Assembly: GCF_009727055.1 (NCBI RefSeq)
Contig: NC_052351.1
Span: 56,319,268 to 56,383,267 of the forward strand
Direction of reading: 5' to 3'
DNA length: 64,000 nucleotides
Origin: Benincasa hispida
Taxonomy: Eukaryota > Streptophyta > Magnoliopsida > Cucurbitales > Cucurbitaceae
Positions 46,987 to 59,133 of the stretch are shown one piece after another (positions within the stretch are counted from its first letter, which is position 1; each line of letters opens with the position of its first letter). The notes beneath the pieces were generated by a model. It did not search any database. It was not told the origin of the DNA and saw nothing but the letters and a program-made list of their open reading frames with translations. The position numbers were made by a program, and so were the translations under genes.

Positions 46987-47224
46987 CACAACGTCTGGTG
47001 AACCCCAAAGAAGACACCACATCTAGTGAATCCTGAAGGAAACACAACCTCTGGTAAATCCCGAAGGAAAGTAACACCTCTAGTGAATCTCGAAGGAAAT
47101 ACAACCTCTGTGAATCCCGAAGGAAAGCACCACCTCTAGTGAATCCCGAGGGAAACACAACCTCTGGTGAATCCCAAAGGAAACCACCACCTCTAGTGAA
47201 TCCCGAAGGACACACGACCTCTAG
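46987..47224. repeat. 28-bp tandem array (CTCTGGTGAATCCCGAAGGA)
   Basis: Eight to nine units alternate between a CACAACCTCTGGTGAATC type and a CACCACCTCTAGTGAATC type, so the real period is a 56-bp dimer. Unit length is not a multiple of three and stops occur, so it is not coding. Confidence 0.85.
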
Positions 47225-47290
47225 TAGGCATCTAACTAATCAATGAGGACACTATCATGATCTCAACATCACAAGTATCATAACATGCTT

Positions 47291-47421
47291 CTATAACATA
47301 CATATACATCTCATCATCATGGTTCTATAACATACATATACATCTCATCGTCATGGTTCTATAACATATATATACATCTCATCATCATAGCCCCATAACA
47401 TACATATACATCTCATCATCC
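47291..47421. repeat. 34-bp tandem array
   Basis: About four copies of a unit containing 'ataacatacatatacatctc' then 'atcatcatggttct'. Confidence 0.85.
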
Positions 47422-47534
47422 TCAGATCAAATACAATCTCATGGAATAAAATATCATCTCATGCTAGCATTCAAGTGTCTATATGCGTATTTAATCTTTC
47501 AGATCCTCATACGAAAACATACATTGATTATACT

Positions 47535-47598
47535 ATCGGTCAGTCATATTATCAGTCTGTCATGCTATCATTCTGTCATAATATCAATCTGTCATGCT
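47535..47598. repeat. 16-bp tandem array
   Basis: Four units of ATC(A/G)(G/T/A)TC(T/A)GTCAT(G/A)(C/T)T. Confidence 0.75.
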
Positions 47599-48959
47599 AG
47601 CATACATCTAGTGCCTAGCCCGTAGGCAGTTCCAGTAGTATGATTACTTATCTCGATGACAAGTCTAACAAAAAAGTAATCCATATCCTCCTTTAACTTA
47701 GTAAAATTATTGAACCACACCCTGAATCAATAATCAAAATTAAGTCCGACATTTAGGACTAAATTCCAAATACAAAAATACCTCAAATGTCACAAAACAA
47801 CTTACCTAAAATATGTGCTGATCCACAAATTTGTTCCAAGCTTAGCACGGAGATACCAATCTATTCATAACCCACAATTATGAATTTAAAACCAAATTTC
47901 CAGCATATTAACCTATTCCAAAGAGCTCCAATTTCACATTACTTATTAATCACACTCCAAAATTTCCTAAAGCCCAACTCTAATCTTACTGGACAATGGT
48001 TCCTAACACCTTGAAACTTCAATCCAAGCTTCACAACATAATCAATATAGCTAAATTAGACCAAAACTCAATGGGTGACCAAACCCATTCAAGAAAACAC
48101 AAACCTTAGATCTTAACCCAGATTCCAAGTTTCTAGCGAAAACCTCACGGAATGGCGGCAGAGAAAGATCAACCCGACAACTAGCAACTGGTATGCCGGT
48201 GGACAATGGCTAGTAGGGCAAACCGGACAGTGCAGACCAGATTTGAACATGCGATGGCGTACAACTAGAGGTGTGCTGTGGCTCGAGCAGACAACGTAAG
48301 GAGAGGCGGACGCGCGACTCAGGTGGCTGGACGAAAGAGGGGGAAGGGGAGGGCCGTGCGGCAAGATCTGTGGCGGCCGAAGGGGTCCATCGGCGAGTTG
48401 ATGTTCGCGGCGACTAGGGCTCATGGGAGTTGTGGCTGACAACAGGAGATAGAGATGTGCGGTGTGGGTTGCAGAGAGGGAGAGATGCAAGAAAGAGATG
48501 GAGATCAGGGGTGGGGGTGGGGGAGGGGCCTGTGGTTGGAAGAAGAAAGGGGGGAGAGGAAGAGAAAAAGAAGAAAAAGAAAAGAAAAGGAAAAGGAAAG
48601 GAAAGAAAAATAAAAATAATAAAGGAATAAAATAAAATAAGATATCTTATTTTATTTTATTCTATTATGTTTTACCTTATTATATTTTTATTTTCTTTCT
48701 CCCAACTTTTAATCCTTTCTTCCTTAAAATTTTTAATTCAAAAGAATTTCACTAATCCCCTCCCAAAATGAAATAAATTCTTAGAATTAATTTTAAATTA
48801 AATTTAGGGACATAAATTTCCAAAATTGCAAAAATTCCCTTTAATACTAGAAATTACCGAAAGTAGAATAAGAACAAAAATTTGGGTAAGTGATTGGGAG
48901 ATCTTTGAAAAATTACGTAACTATTCTATAACCCAACCCTAGGATGAAGAAGATGAAGA

Positions 48960-51900
48960 ACTGAACCACCCACTTGTCTAGTTTCCACTAATGTAATAGA
49001 GAGAAAAGGGAGAGGGAGTTACAACTCCCTCCCTATAATCATCTTCAAAAGATTAAAATTAATTTTAATAAAAACTTTAATATATATTTATATGATAACT
49101 ACTTTATCATATAATATATATTAAACTATATTTTATATCAAATATAACATATAACCTATAATTTAATATCGTATCTAATACAATATAACCTATAGTTTAA
49201 TTCTCTCAATAACGATATTTAATATAAATCCCATTTATATTAAATTTAATTATATGAATCTAATTCACATAATTAATATTTGAATCATATTAAAATATCT
49301 AATTTCTCTCAAATAAGCTTTATATTATAATGTATCAAATATATTATAGTAATTATATCATGTATAATTAAATTAAAATAATTATATTACATATAATTAA
49401 TTCCCTCAATTAATTTGAACAATTCAAATTAATCCAAAATTGATTCTCATAAATACCCCGTTTGGACCTGTAGCTTAAAGCTCCAACGGTACGTGAATAA
49501 TTAATTAAACTCTTTCATTAAGTTATTCACCATCTGTTAACTGTTGGACACTCCACTAAAGACCGACAGCTATACTCTTTGCACTAAAGATATATTTCTA
49601 TATCCATTGGATATAACTAGTCAACAGTACAATAACCCTTCACAAATTGCTCGTAAGTACAGCTGGGCCAAAATTACCATTTTGCCCCTGTGGTTACATC
49701 TGACTCCTCTAATGAACAATAAATCATAATCCAACTATGACCAAACCTTGCTCCGGCTAGGAGAGGGTGTGATGCCACATTGTTCAAGCCCCAAAATTAG
49801 CCCTCAAAGGAGCAATTTATCTACTTACCTCGACGTTGCAGAATGAGTGAATTAATTCTTATGTAGCTGTGTTCTCAGCTCCCCAATCAGATGAATCACC
49901 AAAATGGTAAGCTTGTTGAGTTGACAATCTAACCATTTTCACTCATACAAATCAAAGGAACAACTTCATAGGTAGGAGTTCACAACTCACTTAGGATTCA
50001 AGCCATGTTACCTATGGTCATCCTGGTGAAATGTAAGTCTCTATTATGAATGGTGTTATATAATGAGACTTACATTTCGTGGCATGGTCTGATACAAAGT
50101 CCTTTGTATAGAATATCCTCGCTCATATATCTGTACTATTGGGATTGGTGCCCTAATTCTCCCGGAGTCTCGTAATTTGTAATATATACACATTGTTATG
50201 AATAAAATAAGAGTTATTTTACTTGGCATTTACTCATATCCAACAAACAAAGCTCCATGGTTATTGTATCAAGTTTAAGCATGTATATAAGATATACAAA
50301 TGGATCATGCCTTAAGTGATAACCTAAATAGGTCTATAATATAAAGATTAAGGAGGGATTCCTGATCCTGGTGACACTACGGATACGACCTGCTTTGTAG
50401 AGGTTTGCAAATGTTGTAAACTACGATAGATAGTAGATCCTAACCATTCATGTGGAGACATGTGAGCGGGGGTGTCCTATACAAAGAGTTTGTATAAGAT
50501 CGAACCACGAGATGATTCGTCTCTGCATATAACGTCATGATACTAGAGACTTACATCTCACCTAAACAACCATAGATGATATGACCTCAATCCTAAGTAT
50601 TTTGGGAACTCCTGGCTTTGAGGATGGTTCTTTGATTAGTATGGGTGAGAGTGGCCAGATTGTCAACTCAACATGCCTACCTTTTTGAGGACTTATTTGA
50701 TTTGGGAGCTGGGAACTTAGTTACACAAGATGGAATTCACTCCTTCCCCGAAACAAGGGTAAGTAGATAGATTGCTCCCTTAAAGGCTGATTCCGGGGCT
50801 TGAACATAGTGGCCACAACTTCTCCTTGGAAGAGAGGACTCAGTCAAAGTAGGACTATGAATTATGTTCATTAGAGGGATCAGTGGTACTTAAGGAGTTA
50901 GATGTAACTATAGGGGCATAACGGTTATTGGCCCAACTGTACTTACGAGTGATCCGTGAAGGGTTATCGCACTATTAATTGGTTGATATGGACACATAAT
51001 ATATCTGTAGTACGGAGAGTTCAACTATCGGTCATTAGTGGATTATATATGAGGTAATTTGATTATATATGATATGATCAATGTGGTGTATGAGATCCAT
51101 CAAGTGGAGGATTAATGTAAATGAGATTTACATTAAGGACCATGGAATTGAAAAAAGTTATGGTTTATATGTTTCATGAGATGAAATATTAAACTATAGG
51201 TTATAAATATAGTATGATAAGTTGGTTATCATATATATTTATAATATTATTAATTATTGGATAATTTTCTCTTTTTTTCTAATAACCAATTGAGTGGGAG
51301 GTTATTGGTGCTTTCATGGTAACCGTGAGATAAAATGTAAAATGTTTTCGTAAATTTAGTAATTGTAAGATTTGAGAAAGTTGTTATTCTCGGTAAATTG
51401 CTCACGGTTGGCCATCAAGTGAATGAGGTTTACTAAACGACAACTGAAGAGAGACTACACAATCGTGGAGTGTTTCTATACGATAGTCACTCAGCTGGCC
51501 AATTAGCTAACGATCGTGAAGCTTTTGCTAAACGATTCCAGAGCTTCTTTTAAATGATTGGGCATCGTCTATACGATAGACTTTTCATCTCCCACTTGCT
51601 CAATCGTTTACACGATTGTTCCTCCAGTCTCTTCCTCTAACCAAGTCCACACAGAGCCTATACTTCTAGATTCTCACATCGATAATACCAAGGTAGCCAT
51701 TGTGGTGGTGTCGTACTCAACTTGACATTCCCGAGGTTTTTCGGAGGCTGTTTGCTGTATTCATGATCTTGGAGATCGCTGAGTTTGTGGTCGCTGTGAT
51801 TGTGCAATGTAGCAGCCGTAGTGTTCGAGCGTTCGGGTTTGCAGTCTTGCTGATTGTTTGAGCGTTCGTGATCAAAGGTGTTGAAGATGAGTCTTCAAAG

Positions 51901-52405
51901 GTATATGTATTCTGTCCCTTGATCTTTAAAAAAACATGTTGAATTCTGTTTTGTGCATAGCTTGTATGTTTCCATTTCTTGACTATAGTTGTTGTTATTC
52001 ATATACGAATGAAATTTGGAACGATCATTCCGCTGCTCATGGAAATCCTCATGTCTGATTTCCTTCATCCACATGAATGATGAGGATCAGATAATTTGTA
52101 GCACTTTACAACAATTATAACTTCTACAAAATAGGTCGTACTCGTAGTGTCACCAGGATAAGCTATCCAGCCTTATCCATCTACTATAAACCATTTAGGT
52201 CATCACTTAAACATGATCCACCTGTATGTCTCTAAATATATGTTTAAGCTACAAGATAACCTTGGATGTTAATTTATTAGTTTATGGGTTTAATGCAACT
52301 AAATGTCAAATAAAACATCATATATTTTATTAGATAAATAAAATATTTGTACAATACAATTACAAACTATAGAACCCTACGAGATTTTGGGCATCAGCCT
52401 CAACA
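48960..52405 (-). repeat. family-A LTR, inverted, interrupted by another family-A LTR
   Basis: Minus-strand LTR starting TGTTGAGGCTGATGCCC at 52405. It is split by a plus-strand LTR at 50137-52067 and is recognisable down to about 48960, where it is truncated. It abuts family-A leader sequence at 52406, so it was probably inserted in that leader. Confidence 0.75.
50132..52072 (+). mobile_element. family-A solo LTR 4, nested in an inverted family-A LTR
   Basis: The LTR proper is 50137-52067 (1931 bp), from TATTGGGATTGGTGCCC to TTCCTTCA. Flanks TGTAC (50132-50136) and TCCAC (52068-52072) fit a mutated target duplication. The host LTR reads continuously across the insertion ('gctcatatatct' / 'ccacatgaatgatgagg'). 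Confidence 0.8.
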
Positions 52406-52837
52406 TGGTTGTGTTCCCTTACAGATGGCTTTTGCATGATTTTTTACCTCAAACTCTAGAAACAAATAAGATTACTTTAGTTTTTGCCCGAATCGATTTT
52501 TCCCTACAATTGACTCATTGGGGCGGAACTTTAGAATCTAAAATTAGGGGTTACACTTACAAGAAATGTTAAGCGAGTTTAAAAATTTCTGAACCGAACA
52601 ATGGTGACTGATAGTTACAGTAACAAGGAGTTGTTTTGTCTATTGGTTAAGATAGTCTCACTTTAGTGAAAGGGCACTTGATCACCATACAATGGCTTTT
52701 GTCCCGTCTCACTGAAACATCATTGCAAAATAGATGTCACTTAGTGTGCATTAGATTATTTTGCTAAATTTGATTGGTTTTTGAAAATGGGTTAATGCAT
52801 CAATTACTAATATGTATGGTTTCAACAAACTAAAATT
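52406..52837 (+). other. family-A copy 2: leader
   Basis: Collinear with 42930-43346, leading to a gag ATG at 52838. No same-orientation 5' LTR or primer site precedes it; that part of copy 2 is lost. Confidence 0.7.
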
Positions 52838-53775
52838 ATGACTTCCGCGACACTTAACTTACTCACTACTGACAAACTTACTAGCGAAAATTATATAATG
52901 TGGAAAAACACAATCAACATAATACTGATCATTGATGAACTGCGTTTTGTCCATATGGAAGATTGTCCTCATATTCTTACTCAAAATGCCACTGGAAACG
53001 TTCGAGAGTTGTACGAGCGCTGGATAAAGGCAAATATAAAGACTCCAACATATATCTTGGCTAGCCTTTCTGAAGTCCTGTCCAAGAAGCACGAGCCCAT
53101 GATCACTGTTTATGAGATCATAGAGTCCCTGTAGGGGATGTTCGGACAACCATCCACACAACTCAGGCACGATGCTCTAAAACACATCTTCAATACCCGT
53201 ATGCAAGAGGAGGCATCTGTTAGAGAACANCACAACTCAGGCACGATGCTCTAAAACACATCTTCAATACCCGTATGCAAGAGGAGGCATCTGTTAGAGA
53301 ACACGTTCTCAACATGATGGTCAACCTCAACGTGGAAAAGATGAATGGGTTTATTATTGATGAAGCTAGTCAGGTTAGCTTCATTTTGGAATATTTACCT
53401 GAAAGTTTCCTACAATTGCATAACAATGTTGTTATGAATATGATTGACTATAATCTGACCACCTTGCTTAATTAGCTTCAAACTTTTCAGTCCTTGATGA
53501 AAAACATGGAACAAAAAGGAAAGGCAAATGTTTCCTTGTCCTCAAAGAAGTTCTATAGAGGATCGTTCTCTGGAACTAAGTTTGTGCTTTCTTCTTTCGA
53601 CACCAAAAAGTGGAAGAAGAAGAAAGGTGGAAAGGGGAAAGCTAATCCACCAGCTACTGCCCAAAAAGGCAAAAAGACTAAGGTTGCTAAGGGAATCTAT
53701 TTCCATTGCAACCACAAAGGACATTGGAAGAGAAACTGTCCCAAATACTTGATAGAAAAGAAGAAGGCCAAGTAA
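52838..53775 (+). pseudogene. family-A copy 2: gag with zinc-knuckle remnant
   Basis: Reads MTSATLNLLTTDKLTSENYI, YILASLSEVLSKKHEPMI, TAG at 53132, MFGQPSTQLRHDALKHIFNT, then an N-separated artificial duplication (53157-53303), REHVLNMMVNLNVEKMN, LLN, stop, LQTFQSLMKNMEQKG and a Lys-rich tail ending IYFHCNHKGHWKRNCPKY. In the CCHC knuckle the first Cys is Tyr, so zinc binding would be impaired. Confidence 0.85.
53157..53303. other. assembly artefact: 73-bp perfect duplication around an N
   Basis: 53157-53229 and 53231-53303 are identical with an N at 53230. The family gag has this segment once (compare 43660-43740). Confidence 0.85.
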
Positions 53776-54240
53776 AGACGTTACTGGTATTGGAAACTTG
53801 TTTAGTGGAGAATGATGATTTTTCCTGGATAATTGATTCAGGCACCACTAACCATGTTTGTTTTTCATTTTAGAAAATTAGTTCCTGGCGTCAACTGGAA
53901 GTTGGAGAGTTGATGATACGTGTTGGAACTGGGCACGTCGTCTCAGCTATGGTAGTGGGAGGGCTTAGAATTTGCTTACAGAATCTCATATTTTATTAGA
54001 TAATATATATGCGGTTCCAGGCTTGAAAAGGAACTTGATTTCTGTAAAATGTCTTCTTGAATAACATTATTCTCTTAATTTTCAAGTAAATAAAGTGTTT
54101 GTTTACAAGAATGGAGTATTAATTTGTTGTGATCAAGATAATTTTTATATGCTAAGATCGTTAGCAACTAAAGCCCTCCTTAATACTAAAGTGTTTAAAA
54201 CTGCGGTAACTCAAAATAAAAGACTTAAAATTTATCCTAA
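53776..54240 (+). pseudogene. family-A copy 2: protease region
   Basis: Read across frames this encodes LETCLVENDDFSWIIDSGTT with the retropepsin DSG at about 53840, and later the NLISVKCLLE segment. Frameshifts and stops (for example 53773, 53871, 54060) break it. Confidence 0.75.
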
Positions 54241-55100
54241 AGAAACTGCCCGTCTTTGACACCTAAGATTAGGACATATCAATCTCAATAAGATCGAGAG
54301 ATTGGTCAAGACTGAACTTCTAAGCGAGTTAGAAGAAAATTCTTTACATGTATGTGAGTCATGCATTAAAGGAAAAATGAATAAAAGATCTTTTACTTGA
54401 AAAGATCATAGGGCCAAAGAACCCTTAGAGCTTGTACATTCAGACCTCTGTGGTCTGATGAATGTTAAGGCAAGAGGAGGGTTTGAATATTTCATCACTT
54501 TTACTGATGATTATTCAAGATATATGTATGTTTATTTAATGCAACAGAGGTTTGAAGTTTTTGAAAAGTTCAAAGAGTTTAAGACTGAAGTTGAAAATGC
54601 ATTAAATAAAACGATTAAAACATTTCAATCTAATCGAGGTAGAGAGTTTTTGGATCACACATTCCAGAACTATTTGATAGAACATGGAATTATATCTCAA
54701 CTCTCAGCATCTAGTACACCTCAGCAGAATAGTATATTAGAAAGGAGAAATAAAACCCTGTTAGACATGGTTCGGTCTATGAAGAGTTATACTTCCTTGC
54801 CTGACTAGTTTTGGGGTTATGCAGTATAGACTGCAACATATATTTTAAACTGTGTTCTATCCAAGAGTGTTACCAGAATACCATTGGAATTATGGAATGG
54901 TCGTAAATGGAGTTTACACCATTTCAGGATCTGAGGTTGCCTAGAACATGTGCTATAGGCAAATCCTAAGGAACTGGAACCTTGTTCAAAATTGTGCCTA
55001 TTTGTAGGCTACCCTAAAGGAATGAAAGGTGGTTACTTTTACGATCCTAAAGAAAATTGTGTTGACAAATGCTACATTTCTAAAGAAGGACCACATTAGG
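54241..55100 (+). pseudogene. family-A copy 2: integrase
   Basis: Pre-integrase LRLGHINLNKIERLVKT and CESCIKGKMNKRSF, then ELVHSDLCGLMNVKARGGFE, TDDYSRYMYVYLMQ, SILERRNKTLLDMVRS and VGYPKGMKGGYFYDPKE. The D, D and E motifs are all present. Stops at about 54397, 54806, 54830, 54931 and others interrupt it. Better preserved in its catalytic motifs than copy 1. Confidence 0.85.
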
Positions 55101-56040
55101 GAGTATAAACTCCGCAGTAAGATTGTGTTGAATGAACATTCCAAGGAAACTACTGAACCTTTTACAAGAGTTGTTAAAGAGCCTAACACCTCAAGAAGAG
55201 TTGTTGAAGTTGGACCATCTAATAGGTAAAATCCACCTCAAGTGTTGAGGGAGCCTCGATGTAGTGAAAGGATTACAAACCCCCTATCCGTTATATGGGT
55301 TTGACAGAAAGCCTAGCTATGGTAGCTGACAGAGATGTTGAGGATCTATTGTCTTATAAGAAGGCAATGGAGGATGTTGACAAAGATGAGTGGATCAAAG
55401 CTATGAATATCAAAATGGAGTCTATGTACTTTAATTCTGTTTGGGATCTTGTAGATCAACCTGATGGGGTAAAACCTATAGGTTGCAAATGGATCTACAA
55501 GAGGAAACATAGTGCAAACCTTCAAGGATAGACTCGTGACATAGGGTTATACCCAAGTTGAGAGAGTTGACTATGAGGAGACTTTCGCACTTGTTACCAT
55601 GTTAAAATCTATCCGGATCCTCCTATCCATTGCCTCATATGAGATTTGGAAAATGGACGTCAAGACTGCTTTTCTGAACGAAAATCTTGAGGAGACCATT
55701 TATATGGAGCAACCTGAGGGATTCATATCCCGAGGTCAAGAGCAAAAGGTTTGCAGGCTTAATCAGTCCACCTATGAATTGAAGCAAAATTCTCGATCTT
55801 GGAATATAAGATTTGATACTGCAATCAGATCTTATGAATTTGATCAAAATGTTGATGAACTTTGTGTATACAAGAGAATCATCAACAATTCAATAGATTT
55901 TCTAGTGCTGTATGTAGATTATGATATCCTACTCATTAGTAATTATGTAGGTTTACTGACTAAAATTAAGATTGGCTAGTGACCCAGTTACAAATGAAAG
56001 ATTTGGGAGAGACACAGTTTGTTCTGGACATTTAGATCTT
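55101..56040 (+). pseudogene. family-A copy 2: reverse transcriptase with disrupted YVDD
   Basis: Linker, then DEWIKAMNIKMESMYFNSVW, GVKPIGCKWIYKRK, a broken stretch, MDVKTAFLNENLEETIYMEQ, SRSWNIRFDTAIRSYEFDQN and LVLYVDYDILLISN. The catalytic YVDD motif carries an inserted in-frame codon (TAT at about 55920), giving YVDYD. The stretch before MDVKTAF also lacks about three residues of the family's usual YYDYEIW. Confidence 0.85.
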
Positions 56041-56880
56041 TAGAGATCGAAAGAATAAAACGCTAGCTTTGTTTCAGGCAATGTACATTGACAAAATGCT
56101 TGTCAAGTTTTCGATGAAGAACTCCAAAAGAGGTTTATTGCCTTCAGACATGGAGTTATATTGTCTAAGGAATAATGTCCTAAGATACCTCAAGAGGTTA
56201 AGGAAATGAGATAGATCCCTTATGCATTGGCTGTTGGCAACCTGATGTATGTGATGTTATGTACTAGACCTGACATCTGCTATGCAGTAAGGATAGTCAA
56301 TAGATATCACTCTAATCTAGGATTTGATCACTAGAGTGCCATTAAGAACATCCCAAGTATCTACGGAGAATGAGGGACTACATGCTTGTGTATGGTTCTA
56401 CGGATTTGATCCTTACAGGATACACGGACTCTGATTTCCAGACTGATAAGAATTCTAAGAAATCCACATCAGGATAGTGTTCACTCCTAGCAGAGGAGCA
56501 CCAGTCTGGAGGAGCATCAAGCAGGGGTGCATTGCTGACTCCACCATGGAGGCTGAGTATGTAGTGGCTTGTGAAGCTGCTAAGAAAGTTGTGTGGCTCA
56601 GGAAATTTCTGACTAATCTGGAAGTGGTTCCAAACATGTCAAAGCCCATCACCCTTTATTGTGATAATAGATGTGCTGTGGCTAATTCCCGAGAGCTTCA
56701 GAGTCACAAGCGCGGAAAGCATATAGAGCGGAAGTATCATCTCATCTGAGAAATTGTGCATTGAGGGGACATCATCACACAGATAGCTTCAGAGCATAAT
56801 GTTGTTGATCCATTTACAAAGGCTCTCACAGCTAAGGTGTTTGGGGACACCTGCAGAGTATGGGTCTATGGGACAGACCA
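56041..56880 (+). pseudogene. family-A copy 2: RNase H
   Basis: Includes the CTRPDICYAV region, LILTGYTDSDFQTDKNSKKS, MEAEYVVACEAAKKVVWLRK, ITLYCDNRCAVANSRELQSH and KHIERKYHLI. Acidic residues TDSD, ME and CDN remain. Stops at about 56209, 56746 and 56761 interrupt it. A deletion near 56845 changes the FEGHL motif. Confidence 0.85.
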
Positions 56881-57011
56881 CATATAGTCTAGGGCAAGTA
56901 GGAGATTTTGTACTGGGCGCGTTTTATGCCCTAGTTTATTGATTTTTATACTTGTATATTAGTAGGACTTGTATATTGTACACCCCACAAGCTTTAAAAC
57001 AAATAGGAGAT
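56881..57011 (+). other. family-A copy 2: 3' non-coding region and polypurine tract
   Basis: Contains 'gggcaagtaggagattttg' and ends AAATAGGAGAT directly before the 3' LTR. The first is at the same position as the purine-rich tract in the inverted fragment at 45200. Confidence 0.7.
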
Positions 57012-58909
57012 TATTGGGGTTGATGCCCTAAATCTCGTAGGGTATTATAGTTTGTAAATTTATTGTATAAAAATTTTATTTATTTAATAAAATATGAGAT
57101 GTTTTATTTGACATTTAGTAGCATTAAACCCACAAACCAATAAACTAACATCCAAGGTTATCTTCTGTAGCTTAAACATGTGTGTGGAGACATACAGATG
57201 GATAATGTTTAAGTGATAACCTAAATAGTCTATAGTAGATAGATAAGGCTCGATATTTTATCCTGGTGACACTACGAATATGATCCCTTTGTAGATGTTA
57301 CAATTATTGTAAAGTGCTACAAATGATCTGATCCTGATCATTCATATGGAGACACGTGAGTGGGGGTATTCTATACAAAGGAGTTTGTATAAGACCAGAC
57401 CACGAAATGACTAGTCTCATTATATAACACCGTTCATAAAAGAGACTTACATTTCACCAAGATGACCATAGGTGACATGACTCGAATCTTGAGTGAGTTG
57501 TGAACTCCTACTTATGAAGGTAGTCCTTTGATTTGTATAGGTGAGAGTGACCAGATCGCCGACTCAACAAGCCTACCATTTTAGAGATTCGTCTGATTAG
57601 GGAGCTGGGAACACTACTACACAAGACGAAATTCACTCCTTCCCCAAGGTGTCACCATGTGTGTCACCACACCCATGGGACTTGAAAAATGTACCACACC
57701 CTCTCTTAGCCCGAGAGGACTTTGATCATAGTTGGACTATGACTTATTGTTCATAGAGGGATCAGTGGTACTTAAGGAGTTAGATGTAACTACAAGGAAA
57801 AAACGGTAATTTTGACCTAGCTGTACTTACGAGCAATTTGTAAAGGATCATCGCACTGTTGACTGGTTATATCAATGGACACAGAAATATATCTATAGTG
57901 CAAAGAGTGTAGCTGTTGGTATTTAGTGGAATGCCTGACAGTTATGGATGTTGAATAAAATAATTAAAGGATTTTAATTAATTATTCAAGTATCATTAGA
58001 GTTTCAAGCTACAGGTCCATGAAGTCCCTTCTGTAGCTCAATAGGGATTAAATGAGAATCAATTTTGAATTGATTAGAATTGTTTAAATTAATTGAGGGA
58101 ATTAATTATATGTGATATAATTGCTATAATGTATTTGATACATAATAATATAAAGTTTATTTGAGAGGAAATAAATATTTGAATGTGATTCAAATATTAT
58201 TTATGTGAATTGGATTCATATAATTAAATTTAGTATAAATGAGATTTATATTAAATACCGTGCATTAATGAGAGAATAAAAACTATAGGTTATATTGTAT
58301 TTTATACAATATTAAACTATAGGTTATATATTATATTTGATATAACATATAGTTTAATATATATTATATGATAAAGTGGTTATCATGTATATATATTAAT
58401 GCTCTACTAAAATAATTTTTCTTTTATTTATCTTAAATTTCTCCCATTTTTCTCTCTACTACGTGAAAGTTGGAGAGTACAGATGGTAACCATCATCTTC
58501 CTCCCCATTTGAGTTTTACAGAAAACAATCTCTACAAGATTTTCTCGAGAAAAGTTCTAAGGTTTTCACTCTCCTTCCTCTAAAAAATAAAATTCTATCC
58601 ATCTCTTCCAAAGTACTAAGAGCCCACAACTCATTAGATTCACATCCTAGGGAATACAGGGGAAGCTTTCATGGTGGTGTCCAAATTAGGGTTTGAGCTC
58701 ATGGCCATTTTTTAGAGGAGAAATTATACTTGAAAATCGGATCTTCAAGGGTGTGAGTCCTATTTCCTTTTCTCTATTCTCTATTTCATTTTAGCATGCT
58801 GTAATTTTAAATTTAATGCTTGATGATTCTGTAAAATTGTATGATTCTGTAAAACTGGGATTTAGGTCTGATCCCTGCTTCCGCTCAAGGACCTTCACCA
58901 GTTCTTTCA
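57012..58909 (+). repeat. family-A 3' LTR
   Basis: 1898 bp from TATTGGGGTTGATGCCC (TG mutated to TA) to TTCTTTCA, followed by CTAAG. It is the right outer edge of the nested stack; its sequence is rather diverged from solo LTRs 1-3. Confidence 0.85.
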
Positions 58910-59133
58910 CTAAGATATCTTATATACTAGTTTAATTAGGGTTACCATTAAACCTTAATTAACTAGGAATGAGCTTCTACCCATTAACTCCATACTCAAT
59001 TAGGAATCTTGGGCCTTAATTAATTAGATCACATGGGTCCAATCTAATAAAATAACCCAATGTGATAAAATATTATTCCACATACATAGCCCATACTTTA
59101 ATTATACATATTATTATTTAAATATGTCAACTA
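58910..59133 (-). repeat. family-B copy 2: 3' LTR, right half
   Basis: Resumes the LTR interrupted at 25158 ('ctaagatatcttatatactag', compare 9104) and ends at 59133 next to 'atcacccacttgggc', the purine tract on the minus strand. Confidence 0.85.

Larger units (their letters stand above)
47225..48959 (-). other. unclassified repeat-like block
   Basis: Includes the 34- and 16-bp arrays, then 'gcctagcccgtaggcagttc', AT-rich sequence, a GC-rich stretch at 48130-48500 and an A/G-rich run at 48540-48630. The mix resembles LTRs of chromovirus-type gypsy elements read on the minus strand, but no protein domain or end is visible. Short frames at 48113-48490 (minus) and 48430-48630 (plus) are low complexity. 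Confidence 0.3.
25154..58914 (+). mobile_element. 33.75-kb nested insertion in the family-B LTR, outer shell family A
   Basis: CTAAG at 25154-25158 and 58910-58914 flanks a family-A LTR start (25159, TGTTGAGGTTGATG) and a family-A LTR end (58909, TTCTTTCA). The stack between them contains other insertions, including gypsy sequence, inverted family-A LTRs and MITEs. Two partial family-A coding regions are present, so the shell is not one simple element; fusion of two copies by recombination is likely. Confidence 0.7.

Noticed and set aside
46979..47215. 78-codon minus frame over the 28-bp array
   Set aside because: Repeat-driven frame; unit length is not a multiple of three and no start or promoter context supports it.
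48113..48630. Overlapping frames in GC-rich DNA
   Set aside because: Low-complexity Pro/Ser and Lys/Arg-rich translations in an unclassified repeat block.
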